From assembly GCF_009183365.2 (NCBI RefSeq), contig NZ_CP068230.1, positions 1,076,001 to 1,140,000 on the forward strand: a DNA stretch of 64,000 nucleotides, read 5' to 3'. The notes beneath the pieces were generated by a model. That model did not search any database. It saw only the letters and a program-made list of their open reading frames with translations, and was not told where the DNA came from. A program made the translations under genes and the position numbers. Shown here piece by piece: positions 49,780 to 58,474 of the stretch; within the stretch, counting starts at the first letter, position 1, and every line of letters begins with the position of its first letter. The stretch comes from Shewanella algae. GTDB lineage: Bacteria > Pseudomonadota > Gammaproteobacteria > Enterobacterales > Shewanellaceae.

Positions 49780-51270
49780 TTATTGATCGAAGTGAGCGTA
49801 ATATTTATCCAAGGACACAGACAGACCATTTTGAGTGACGACTCTGACATGATGTGGCTTGAGCTGTCTTGGGTCACTGACTCCACAGGAATGGGCCAGC
49901 ATCCCCAGATCATGGTGTAATGCCTTGTTGTAGTTGGCGACTCGGGTGGATTTGTCTCTGGGATCCAAACCCTGTTGCAGCTTCTTGTTGTGGGTGGTTA
50001 TCCCGGTAGGGCAGGTATCCTTGTTGCACTGCAATGCCTGAATACATCCCAGCGCAAACATGTTACCTCTGGCAGAGGCGATGAAGTCTGCGCCAAGAGC
50101 CAGTGCCCAGGCGACTCTGGAAGGGGTGATCAGCTTGCCCGAGGCAATCACTTTAATCCTCTGCTTCAATCCATGGCGGCGAAGATGATCCACCAGCAAT
50201 GGCAGACTCTCTTTCAGCGGCAGGCCAACGTAATCCATCAGAGTTTGCGGCGCCGCGCCTGTGCCGCCATCGGCGCTGTCGAGGGTGAAGAAGTCGGGAG
50301 CCGATTCATGGCCGCGTTGGTTAATCTCTTCCAGAAAATCTTCCAACCAGTGGATATCACCCAAGACTGCCTTGATCCCTGTGGGTTTGCCTGTCACTTG
50401 CCTGACTCTGGCTATCATGTCGAGAATGTCGCCGACATGGTGAAATTCAATATGACCATTGGGACTGATGGAGTCCTGTCCGACAGGGATGCCGCGAATG
50501 GTGGCTATCTCTTCGGTTACTTTCACCCCGGGAAGAATTCCGCCTTTGCCTGGCTTGGCTCCCTGACTGAGTTTGATTTCGAACATCTTCACCTGAGAGT
50601 GAGCGGCCACTTCCCTGAGCTTGTCATCATCCAGGTGGCCTTCGGCATTGCGAACACCGTATTTGGCGGTACCTATCTGAAACACCAGATCGCAATTTCC
50701 CTTGAGATGGTGGGCGCTGAGGCCGCCTTCCCCTGTGTTGAGCCAGCATCCTGCCTGAGCCGCACCATGGGAAAGGGCGGTAACAGCCGGGCGGGAGAGG
50801 GCGCCAAAGCTCATGGCGGAAATATGGCAAATGGCGCTGGTGGCAAAGGGATGTTCACAGTCCGGGCCAATAACCACAGGCGTTGGTGGCACAACGTCTT
50901 GATCCAGCGTTGGGAAGGCCGTATTCATAAACATGATACTGCCGTTGGCTTCCAGTGGCCTGGTGGAGCCGAAGGCTATGGTGCGATCAACATTTTTCGC
51001 CGCCCGATATACCCAACTACGCTCGGCGCGATTAAAGGGAAGTTCTTCCCGATCGAGGGCAAAAAAGTACTGGCGGAAGAATTCGCCCATTTTCTCGAAG
51101 AAATATCTGAATCGGCCTACAACAGGGTAGTTATGCCGCACCGCCTGCTTGGTTTGCATCACATCGGCGATATACATGTAAGTGATCACCAAAAGCCCTA
51201 AGCCGACGACTATCAGAAACAGGCCGGAAAACAGTTCCAGCCCCCACATAAACCAGTTTTGCTCGCGCAT
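49780..51270 (-). CDS. FMN-binding glutamate-synthase-like membrane protein
   Basis: This 496-aa protein has an N-terminal membrane segment (LFSGLFLIVVGLGLLVITYMY) followed by the FMN/TIM-barrel domain of glutamate synthase: LNTGEGGLSAHH, VKMFEIKLSQGAKPGKGG, TLDSADGGTGAAP. A cysteine cluster (GCIQALQCNKDTCPTGI) resembles the 3Fe-4S site. There is no amidotransferase domain and no small subunit nearby, so it is not an ordinary GltB. The reaction is unknown. The SixA-like gene upstream is nine bases away. Confidence 0.85.
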   Translation of the reverse strand: MREQNWFMWGLELFSGLFLIVVGLGLLVITYMYIADVMQTKQAVRHNYPVVGRFRYFFEKMGEFFRQYFFALDREELPFNRAERSWVYRAAKNVDRTIAFGSTRPLEANGSIMFMNTAFPTLDQDVVPPTPVVIGPDCEHPFATSAICHISAMSFGALSRPAVTALSHGAAQAGCWLNTGEGGLSAHHLKGNCDLVFQIGTAKYGVRNAEGHLDDDKLREVAAHSQVKMFEIKLSQGAKPGKGGILPGVKVTEEIATIRGIPVGQDSISPNGHIEFHHVGDILDMIARVRQVTGKPTGIKAVLGDIHWLEDFLEEINQRGHESAPDFFTLDSADGGTGAAPQTLMDYVGLPLKESLPLLVDHLRRHGLKQRIKVIASGKLITPSRVAWALALGADFIASARGNMFALGCIQALQCNKDTCPTGITTHNKKLQQGLDPRDKSTRVANYNKALHHDLGMLAHSCGVSDPRQLKPHHVRVVTQNGLSVSLDKYYAHFDQ

Positions 51271-51279
51271 CTTCTATCC

Positions 51280-51786
51280 TTATTGACTGCCAAAGTGGGT
51301 GGTTACCAGGCCTGTGGGCCCCTGTTCTCCCAAGGTGAGAATAAACAGTTGGTCGTATTGCTGCTCATTCAGGCTAACCAGGGGGCCACCCAGAGCCTTA
51401 ATGATGGCCGGAACTGTATTGCTGTGGCCGGCGATCAGCACATTGCCTTGGCTGGCTTTAACCGCATCAGCTATGGCATTGATGTGAGCCTCCAAGCCGG
51501 CTTTGGCTGGAAACACTTCTATCCTGAGTTGTTTGGCTGTTGCAATCGGCGCCAGGGTTTCCTGAGTACGGCGAAACTCACTCGACATTAGCCTTTGCAG
51601 TTGGGTGTCCCGTAATGCCTCGGCCAGAGCCTCGGCTCGCGCTTTACCGGCGGCTGTCAGCCCGGGATCGGTTCCCTGGGCTTTTTCCGCGTGCCTAACC
51701 AGAAATATGGTTTGATTGGTGTCAGCGGCAAGGGATGGCAAGCTAAAAAACACAGAAAGACAAAGCAGTAGGAAAATTCTTACCAT
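51280..51786 (-). CDS. Periplasmic SixA-like histidine phosphatase
   Basis: This histidine-phosphatase-superfamily protein (168 aa) has a signal peptide ending LPSLAA. The catalytic RHAEK lies near residue 31, the second histidine is in IAGHSNTV, and the arginine is in SEFRRTQET. Unlike cytoplasmic SixA it is exported. It is the first gene of a two-gene operon with the glutamate-synthase-like gene. Confidence 0.85.
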   Translation of the reverse strand: MVRIFLLLCLSVFFSLPSLAADTNQTIFLVRHAEKAQGTDPGLTAAGKARAEALAEALRDTQLQRLMSSEFRRTQETLAPIATAKQLRIEVFPAKAGLEAHINAIADAVKASQGNVLIAGHSNTVPAIIKALGGPLVSLNEQQYDQLFILTLGEQGPTGLVTTHFGSQ

Positions 51787-51923
51787 TTTTATTTCCTATC
51801 AAATACTTAAATAGCATGCGGGATCATAGCTCAGACTATCGGTCTGGGTAAACAATCGCTAAACTAATTACTGAACCGGTCGATAATTAACCTGAGATAC
51901 GCTTTTCATACGAGGAAACCAAG

Positions 51924-52502
51924 ATGGAAATCCGCAATCATGGCGCTCAGGTATCTGAGGTGGCCAAGGACAAGACCCAACAACTGGACGGGAATCATGG
52001 CAAGGCGGTATCTGAAGTCGCCAGCAGCAAGAGCGCCCGCCATGTCAGCCAGCAGTTGATGAATAACGCTATTCTGGCGGCGCAGGAGGAGGTAAGCCTC
52101 AATAGCGGCAACGAACCCATGAGTCTCTTATATCGCGCCGCGATTGAGGCCATCAATGAAGAACTGGCACCTTACATGGGGGAAAATGCCCTGCAGCAGG
52201 TGCAGGATCAGCAGATAGATACTTCTCCCGAGGCCACGGCCGACAGAATTGTCAGTTTTGCCACTCAGTTCTTCAGTGTCTACCAGCAGCAAAATTCCAG
52301 CATGGACTTTGACCGTCAGCTGTCCGGTTTTATGGACGTTATAGGCGGCGCTATAGATCAGGGCTTTAAAGAGGCGACGGATATTCTCTCCGGGCTCAAG
52401 GTGCTGGAAGGCGATATCAAGGCCGGGGTAGATGAAACTTACTCCCTGGTACAGCAAGGGTTGCAGGCATTCAGAGACAGCTTTGGCACAGAGCAGGAAT
52501 AA
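51924..52502 (+). CDS. DUF5610-like protein of unknown function
   Basis: This 192-aa soluble, acidic, mostly helical protein resembles the DUF5610 family (name from memory; tentative). It has a disordered N-terminus and a helical core (LLYRAAIEAINEELAPYMGE, ADRIVSFATQFFSVYQQQ, GGAIDQGFKEATDILSGL). Similar helical proteins in Vibrio/Shewanella have no known function. ATG 51924 follows GAGGAAACC. A terminator follows at 52536-52560. Confidence 0.7.
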   Translation: MEIRNHGAQVSEVAKDKTQQLDGNHGKAVSEVASSKSARHVSQQLMNNAILAAQEEVSLNSGNEPMSLLYRAAIEAINEELAPYMGENALQQVQDQQIDTSPEATADRIVSFATQFFSVYQQQNSSMDFDRQLSGFMDVIGGAIDQGFKEATDILSGLKVLEGDIKAGVDETYSLVQQGLQAFRDSFGTEQE

Positions 52503-52535
52503 TTGAGCTCACGCGAAACCTTACCTGCCGATAAC

Positions 52536-52560
52536 ACCCCTCACTATGAGGGGTTTTTGT
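52536..52560 (+). terminator. Terminator of the DUF5610-like gene
   Basis: The stem ACCCCTCA/TGAGGGGT (52536-52543 with 52547-52554) with a three-base loop is followed by TTTTGTT. Confidence 0.9.
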
Positions 52561-52616
52561 TGGCTGAATATGGGGTTATGCTGCAATAATCGTCTTGTGC
52601 TACCTAAGGAGAAGCT

Positions 52617-53366
52617 ATGTGGACTGAAGGCCGGGTCATTGAGCGTATCGATTGGAACAGCAAGTTATTCAGCCTGAGGATAGCCGCCGAGATAGCGCCG
52701 TTTATTGCCGGCCAGTTTATCAAACTCAGTCAGGTGCGGGATGATAAACGTATCGCTCGGGCCTATTCTCTGGTGAATGCCCCCGGGACTGACTATCTTG
52801 AAATACTGGCGGTGGCGGTAGATCAAGGCCAGTTGTCGCCAGACCTGCAATCTTTGCAGCCGGGTGACAGTATTAGCGTGACAGACAAAGCCACTGGCTT
52901 TATGACCCTGGATGAGATCCCCAAAGGGGAATTACAGGGGCGCCACCTGTGGTTTTTGGCAACAGGTACTGCTGTGGGGCCGTTTCTTTCCATGCTGGAT
53001 ACTCAGGAGCCTTGGCAACGGTTTGATAAAGTGGTTCTGGTTTACGGGGTAAGAGAAGTGCAGGATCTCGCCTATCTTGATAAGATCCGCGGCTATCAAC
53101 AGACCTATCCCGAGCAATTTGTGTTTGTGCCCAGTGTCACTCGTGAAGACTTTGACGGTGCGCTGCGTTGTCGCATCCCGGATGGGTTGCAAAGCGGTGA
53201 GATAGAGGCCAAGGCCGAACTGAGCATAAGTGCAAAGGATTCGCAATTGATGCTTTGTGGTAATCCCGGGATGATCCAGGGGGCTACGGCGGCACTTATC
53301 GATAAAGGCTTGGCCAAAAACCTGCGCCGGGCCCCTGGACAGATAACAGTCGAAAAATACTGGTAA
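52617..53366 (+). CDS. fpr: Ferredoxin/flavodoxin-NADP+ reductase
   Basis: This FAD enzyme (249 aa) exchanges electrons between NADPH and ferredoxin or flavodoxin. It has the FAD motif RAYSLVNAP, the NADP-binding LATGTAVGPFLSML and the C-terminal MLCGNPGMI with terminal TVEKYW. AGGAGAAGCT precedes ATG 52617. A GST gene follows 13 bases later, probably in the same transcript. Confidence 0.94.
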   Translation: MWTEGRVIERIDWNSKLFSLRIAAEIAPFIAGQFIKLSQVRDDKRIARAYSLVNAPGTDYLEILAVAVDQGQLSPDLQSLQPGDSISVTDKATGFMTLDEIPKGELQGRHLWFLATGTAVGPFLSMLDTQEPWQRFDKVVLVYGVREVQDLAYLDKIRGYQQTYPEQFVFVPSVTREDFDGALRCRIPDGLQSGEIEAKAELSISAKDSQLMLCGNPGMIQGATAALIDKGLAKNLRRAPGQITVEKYW

Positions 53367-53379
53367 CAGGAGAGTCTGG

Positions 53380-53970
53380 ATGCAGCTCTATTACTCTACA
53401 GCTTCGCCTTATGCCCGCGTGGTCAGGGTCATTGCCCGCGAGCTGGGTTTGGCGCTGGATGAAAAGCTGGTCAATCCCTTCGATAACAGTGACGAGTTAC
53501 TGTCAGTTAACCCCTTGGGGAAAATTCCCTGTCTGCTTTTGGACGATGGTGCCGCACTGTTCGACAGCGAAGTCATAGCCCGCTTTCTGGACGACAAATT
53601 CGGCCAGGCTCGTTTCTTTGGGTCATCCAGAAACTGGGCTTATGAGTGCCAGTTCTCACTGCTCAAAGGCGCGCTGGATAGCGCCGTTGGCTTAAGGCAG
53701 GAACAGATGCGTGAAGAGGAGGGGGTTCGTTCTCCTTTCTGGAGCGGCCGTTTCGAGCAGGCCCTGCTCAGAGCCTTGATGGAGGTGGAGCGTCAGGGAA
53801 TCATCGCGAGCGGCCCACTCGATGCCAGGCAGGTGCTGCTATTGGTGCTACTCGAATACCTTGATTTTCGTCATCCGGATCTCGATTGGCGTAAAGTGGT
53901 GCCGGCCCTGGCACACTGGCAGGAATCTGCGTCACTCAGGCAGAGTTTCCGAGATACTCGTCCTGGATGA
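53380..53970 (+). CDS. Glutathione S-transferase family protein
   Basis: This 196-aa protein has the thioredoxin-fold N-terminal domain (MQLYYSTASPYARVVRVIA, with Ser or Tyr as the glutathione-activating residue, and the cis-Pro loop LGKIPCLLLDDG, then DSEVIARFLD). A helical C-terminal domain follows. It is a soluble GST of the beta/unclassified type; the substrate is unknown. Its last 39 bases overlap, antisense, the end of the cysteine-rich membrane protein gene. Confidence 0.86.
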   Translation: MQLYYSTASPYARVVRVIARELGLALDEKLVNPFDNSDELLSVNPLGKIPCLLLDDGAALFDSEVIARFLDDKFGQARFFGSSRNWAYECQFSLLKGALDSAVGLRQEQMREEEGVRSPFWSGRFEQALLRALMEVERQGIIASGPLDARQVLLLVLLEYLDFRHPDLDWRKVVPALAHWQESASLRQSFRDTRPG

Positions 53971-54387
53971 TTTCTCGGTAATTTGCGGTTTGGCCAAGTC
54001 CGAGTAACGCCTGCCCTTGGGGTTGTCTCTGCGGTTGGTTTCACCGAAGGCACCGTAGAGATCATGGCTCATGCCATAATCCAGCCGTCGGTCGCTGAAG
54101 GGAACCCTTCTATCTTCATGATGTTGATACTTGCAGTCGCATTGGCTGCAATCGCACTCAGGCAAGGGAAGCCTGGGCGCCTCCTTCGACAAAAAACGCT
54201 TGCCTTCAAGTGCTCTTATCGCCCGGCAGGCAGTTGGTGTCAACATTATGGAGACACAGTGATATTGCTTTTCCTGCGGCGTAACAGGCTTGGCCAGCCG
54301 TCGCTTTCCTGGCCTTAATCTGTGGCGGAACAGAAACAAGATCAGCAGCAAAGACACCACAGCCAGCAAGATTTCCAACATATCCAA
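53932..54387 (-). CDS. Membrane-anchored cysteine-rich protein of unknown function
   Basis: This protein of about 151 aa has one N-terminal membrane segment (LEILLAVVSLLLILFLF) and then a basic cytoplasmic domain. A CDCSQCDC cluster suits metal binding. It has conserved-looking acidic/basic motifs (RRVPFSDRRLDYGMSHDLYG) and an arginine-rich end. I propose a TTG start at 54385-54387 with AGGGGG eight bases upstream; ATG 54411 is the longer option. No family is recognised. The 3' end overlaps that of the GST gene by 39 bases. Confidence 0.6.
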   Translation of the reverse strand: MDMLEILLAVVSLLLILFLFRHRLRPGKRRLAKPVTPQEKQYHCVSIMLTPTACRAIRALEGKRFLSKEAPRLPLPECDCSQCDCKYQHHEDRRVPFSDRRLDYGMSHDLYGAFGETNRRDNPKGRRYSDLAKPQITEKSSRTSISETLPE

Positions 54388-54550
54388 GGCGTTTTCCCCC
54401 TCGCCATGCATGGGTTTTAAGGTTCAGTTTAGTTTAGTTTGCGACAATTCGGCCGTTCCAATCACCTTGTCTCCAGCTTCTGCGTTCTGTCTGTTTCATT
54501 TGTATTCCCCTTGCCAGAATTTTTGCACTAGGCTGAAAACAAAGTGGATT

Positions 54551-54569
54551 GGAAATAGTTCTCATTAAA
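54551..54569 (+). promoter_or_regulatory. Fur-like site upstream of the ferric iron transporter
   Basis: GGAAATAGTTCTCATTAAA matches the 19-bp Fur consensus at 11 positions, with the right half TCATTA intact. It lies 32 bases before the binding-protein ATG, where a repressor would overlap the promoter. Confidence 0.45.
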
Positions 54570-54600
54570 TTACTCATCCCAATATGGAGTGCCGAAGAAT

Positions 54601-55617
54601 ATGAGCTACAGAACAGGTCTGATACTTTGCAGTGCGTTGGCCGCATCCAGCCTGACGCTGCCGGTGGCCGCCGCCGGAGAGGTGACGGTTTATTCCTATC
54701 GTCAGGAGTTTTTGGTCAAGCCCATTCTGGATGACTTCAGTCAGGCTACCGGGGTGAAGGTTAATTTTGTGTTTGCCAAAGATGGCATCGCCGATAGATT
54801 GGCCCGTGAAGGACGCTTATCACCGGCGGATCTGGTGCTGACGTCTGACTTTTCCCGTTTGCAGGAATTGGTGGACAAGCAGTTGGTCAAACAGGTGGAA
54901 AGCGACACGCTCAAGCAGAATATTCCGGCCCAATACCGGGATCCTGAAGGAAACTGGTACGCCCTAACCATGAGGGTGCGTAATCTCTATTCCAGCAAGG
55001 AGCGCCTCGGGCCGCTGGCGATCAACTATGAAGACCTGGCCGATGCCCGCTACAAGGGCAAGGTTTGTATGCGTAGTGGCAAGCATCCCTACAATATAGC
55101 GCTGGTGGCCTCCATGATAGCCCACCACGGTGAAGCCGATGCCAAGAGTTGGCTTCAGGGGCTGAAGAGTAACTTGGCCCGTAAGCCTCAGGGTAACGAC
55201 AGGGCGCAGGTGCAGGCGGTAAAAGAAGGCTTGTGTGATATCGCCATTGGTAACAGTTATTACTATGGCAAGATGCTGCAAGACCCCAAGCAGCGGCCAT
55301 GGGCCGAAGCGGCAGTAATCAACTTCCCGAACCAGGAAAATCGCGGTGCCCATATCAATGTCTCGGGTATGGCGCTGGCCAAGCATGCACCTAACTCGGC
55401 CGATGCCCTCAAGTTGATGGAGTATCTGTCTTCGGATGCCGCCCAACAGAGTTATGCCGAGGTCAATATGGAATATCCGGTCAAGGTCGATGTGCCTGTC
55501 TCAGAACTGGTGGCATCCTGGGGAGACTTTAAAGCCGATGACTTGCCTGTCTACAAATTGGCAGAGCACCATCAGGCGGCGCTGAGACTGCTCGATGAGG
55601 TTAAGTTTGATCTCTGA
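54601..55617 (+). CDS. Ferric iron ABC transporter, periplasmic binding protein
   Basis: This FbpA/FutA-type iron-binding protein (338 aa) has a signal peptide (ending VAAAGE) and the mature start VTVYSYRQEFLV. The paired tyrosine ligands lie in the NSYYYGKML segment. It captures Fe3+ in the periplasm. ATG 54601 is favoured over the GTG at 54589. It starts a three-gene operon with permease and ATPase, likely Fur-controlled. Confidence 0.92.
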   Translation: MSYRTGLILCSALAASSLTLPVAAAGEVTVYSYRQEFLVKPILDDFSQATGVKVNFVFAKDGIADRLAREGRLSPADLVLTSDFSRLQELVDKQLVKQVESDTLKQNIPAQYRDPEGNWYALTMRVRNLYSSKERLGPLAINYEDLADARYKGKVCMRSGKHPYNIALVASMIAHHGEADAKSWLQGLKSNLARKPQGNDRAQVQAVKEGLCDIAIGNSYYYGKMLQDPKQRPWAEAAVINFPNQENRGAHINVSGMALAKHAPNSADALKLMEYLSSDAAQQSYAEVNMEYPVKVDVPVSELVASWGDFKADDLPVYKLAEHHQAALRLLDEVKFDL

Positions 55618-55656
55618 GCTTGAAGGCGTTTCTGCAAAGGTTGTAGGGGAATAGCG

Positions 55657-57288
55657 GTGATCCTGACCTTCTCCAGAGGCTGGTCGTGGGCGGGGTTTGC
55701 CGTCTGCGGCCTTATGGTGGCGCCTTTGCTGGCGCTGGTCATGCAGGCGTTCGAACCGGGCGAAACCCGCTTTGGGCAGATGTTTGCCACTGTGTTGCCG
55801 TCATACATAGCCAATACCTTCTGGCTGATGTTGGGGGTGAGTGTCGGCAGTCTGCTTTTGGCGGTGCCGGCTGCCTGGCTGGTGGCGCGCTGTGAGTTTC
55901 GGGGCCGGCGCCTGTTCCAGTGGGCTCTGTTGTTGCCGCTGGCCATGCCGGCTTATATTGTCGCTTATGTGTATACCGATTTACTGGATTATGCCGGGCC
56001 TGTGCAGCGGTTTTTACGCGCAAGTTTTGGTTGGCAATCGGTAACCGACTACTGGTTTCCCGATATTCGAACCCTGGGCGGCGCCACTGTGATGTTGTCG
56101 CTGGTGCTCTTCCCTTACGTTTACCTCTTGGGGCGCACTGCGTTTCTGGAGCAATCCTTAAGTTTGCAGCATGCAGCCAAGGTGATGGGCTGCTCGCCAT
56201 GGCAGAGTTTCTGGCGTTTGTCGCTGCCAATGGCGCGCCCGGCGCTGGCGGCCGGGGTCGCCCTAGTGGCCATGGAAACCATGGCTGACTTGGCGACGGT
56301 CAATTATTTTGCGGTATCCACCCTGACCACGGCTGTCTACGACACCTGGCGAGCCTATGGTGACTTGGCGGCCGCGGCTAAAATTTCGCTATTGATGTTG
56401 CTTGGTGTCTTTACTCTGTTTGCGCTGGAGCGTATGGCGAGGCGTAAACAGCAATTGTTTCAAAAACAGCTGTTGCTTGAGGCACCAGAGCCATACCGGC
56501 TCAAAGGTTGGCGTGAGTGGTTGGCGCTCGGCTACTGCTCGCTGTTGCTGCTGTTGGCCTTTGTTTTGCCATTTGTCATTCTCGGCAGTTACGCCTTGGA
56601 TTACTGGCAACAGAGCTGGAACAGCGACTTTTGGCAGTACAGTCTCAACAGCCTAACAGTCGCCGCCATCAGCAGTGTATTGTGTTTGCTCTTGGCTATC
56701 CTCTTGATGTTCATTCGCCGCCTGAGTCCACGAAAGTGGGACATACTGCCATCCCGTCTGGTCAGTACCGGCTATGCACTGCCGGGCACAGTGCTGGCGA
56801 TTGCCGTGCTTATTCCGCTGACTTGGCTCGATTTCAGAATCGATGATCTCTACGCTCTGTTTGAGCGCCAAGGTCCGGGGCTCTTGTTCACCGGCAGTAT
56901 CGCCGCTCTGGTGCTGGCGTTTTGTATTCGCTTTGCCGCCATTGCCATCGGCAGCATAGAGAGCAGTTACAAACGGTTGTCGCCTTCTCTGGATATGGCG
57001 GCCATCAGCCTGGGCAAGACACCGGGTAAAGTACTGGCATTAATTCATCTGCCACTGCTGCGCAGCGGTATTTTTGCCGCTCTGCTGCTGGTATTTATCG
57101 AGGCGATGAAAGAGTTGCCTGCTGCCTTGCTGCTAAGCCCTGTCGGGTTTCACAACCTGGCTACCCAAGTGTTCCAATACGTCTCTGATGAGCAGTTGGA
57201 GCAGGGGGCGCTGGCGGCTATTGTCATTGTGTTGGTGGGGCTGGTGCCCTTGATTTACCTCAACCGTTCGCTGGAGCAAAACAACTGA
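55657..57288 (+). CDS. Ferric iron ABC transporter, duplicated permease
   Basis: This 543-aa inner-membrane permease has about twelve segments and is made of two fused permease halves, each with an EAA-like loop (HAAKVMGCSPWQSFWRLSLPMA and DMAAISLGKTPGKVLALIHLP). This is the FbpB layout. The start is a GTG at 55657 with GGGGA six bases upstream. Its stop codon overlaps the ATPase start (TGATG). Confidence 0.93.
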   Translation: MILTFSRGWSWAGFAVCGLMVAPLLALVMQAFEPGETRFGQMFATVLPSYIANTFWLMLGVSVGSLLLAVPAAWLVARCEFRGRRLFQWALLLPLAMPAYIVAYVYTDLLDYAGPVQRFLRASFGWQSVTDYWFPDIRTLGGATVMLSLVLFPYVYLLGRTAFLEQSLSLQHAAKVMGCSPWQSFWRLSLPMARPALAAGVALVAMETMADLATVNYFAVSTLTTAVYDTWRAYGDLAAAAKISLLMLLGVFTLFALERMARRKQQLFQKQLLLEAPEPYRLKGWREWLALGYCSLLLLLAFVLPFVILGSYALDYWQQSWNSDFWQYSLNSLTVAAISSVLCLLLAILLMFIRRLSPRKWDILPSRLVSTGYALPGTVLAIAVLIPLTWLDFRIDDLYALFERQGPGLLFTGSIAALVLAFCIRFAAIAIGSIESSYKRLSPSLDMAAISLGKTPGKVLALIHLPLLRSGIFAALLLVFIEAMKELPAALLLSPVGFHNLATQVFQYVSDEQLEQGALAAIVIVLVGLVPLIYLNRSLEQNN

Positions 57289-58328
57289 TGTCGACCCTGA
57301 GTGTCAAGCAACTCCACAGCCATTATGGCACCCAGCAGGTGCTCAAAGGGCTGAGCATTACCTTGCAAGCCGGTGAAATTGCCGCCCTGCTCGGACCCAG
57401 TGGTTGTGGTAAAACGACTCTGCTCAGAGCCATTGCCGGACTGCAGCCGGTCTCCGCCGGTGAAATTCATATCAGCGGCCGTGCAGTAACCACGGATAAG
57501 CGGCAGGTTCCGGGAGAGGAGCGTGGCGTGGGGATGATCTTTCAGGACTATGCCCTGTTTCCCCACTTGACGGTCGCGCAGAATATCCTCTTTGGTGTCA
57601 ATGGATTGAACAAGGCGCAGCGTCTGAGCCGGCTCGAGGAGATGTTGGATTTGGTCAAGCTCCCGGGGCTTGCTGAACGTTATCCCCACGAGTTGTCCGG
57701 CGGTCAACAGCAAAGGGTGTCAATTGCCAGGGCGCTTGCTTATGAGCCTGAACTGCTTTTGTTGGATGAACCCTTCTCCAACATAGATGCCCAGGTACGC
57801 GGTGAGCTGATGCTGGAGATTCGCGCGATCCTCAAAAGCCGTAACGTCAGCGCCGTATTTGTGACCCACAGTAAGGATGAGGCCTTTGTTTTTGCCGATA
57901 CCCTGGCGCTGTTTGAAGATGGAAAAATAGTGCAGCAAGGCAGTGCTGAAACTCTCTATGCCAACCCGGTCAATCGCTATGTGGCGGACTTTCTCGGCAG
58001 TGGTAATTATCTTAAGGCCAAGGTCAGCTGCGAGCACTGTGTCGATACTCAAATCGGCCGCCTTAAAAGCTCTTTGCCCCATGGTTTGCCACTGAACTGG
58101 CAGGGCGAGTTGTTGCTGCGGCCACAGCAATTGGAGTTACGACCCGACGAACAGGGGCTGGCTGTGGTTACCGAGCGGCGTTTTCTGGGCAATGTTTGCC
58201 ATTATGATGTGCAGCAAGAGGGCGTCACTCTCGAGGTTCGTAGTCATCAGGTACAGTTTTCTCCAGGGCAGAGAGTCAGGCTGTCGGCACTGGAACATCC
58301 GCTGGTGTTGTTCGGCAATGGTTGTTAA
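57288..58328 (+). CDS. Ferric iron ABC transporter, ATP-binding protein
   Basis: This FbpC-type ATPase (346 aa) has Walker A GPSGCGKTT, LSGGQQQR, Walker B LLLLDEPFSNID and the switch His in THSKDEA. A C-terminal TOBE-like regulatory domain covers the last 110 residues. It overlaps the permease gene by one base. A palindromic CCCGGA/TCCGGG sequence (about 58430-58455) in the next gap could be a weak terminator. Confidence 0.93.
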   Translation: MSTLSVKQLHSHYGTQQVLKGLSITLQAGEIAALLGPSGCGKTTLLRAIAGLQPVSAGEIHISGRAVTTDKRQVPGEERGVGMIFQDYALFPHLTVAQNILFGVNGLNKAQRLSRLEEMLDLVKLPGLAERYPHELSGGQQQRVSIARALAYEPELLLLDEPFSNIDAQVRGELMLEIRAILKSRNVSAVFVTHSKDEAFVFADTLALFEDGKIVQQGSAETLYANPVNRYVADFLGSGNYLKAKVSCEHCVDTQIGRLKSSLPHGLPLNWQGELLLRPQQLELRPDEQGLAVVTERRFLGNVCHYDVQQEGVTLEVRSHQVQFSPGQRVRLSALEHPLVLFGNGC

Positions 58329-58474
58329 CAACAATTGTTTCATAAGTTTGCTGTGGGTGATAATTTGTTTGTCTCTGTGTTATACCAAGCAATCGGTTTG
58401 ATTGAATTCATCATAGGTATTCACTGAACCCCGGACTCGCCCATGCGCTGCTCCGGGATGAGAGCGGAGGCGAG

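Noticed and set aside
49975..51201. 408-codon plus-strand frame
   Set aside because: Antisense to the glutamate-synthase-like gene.
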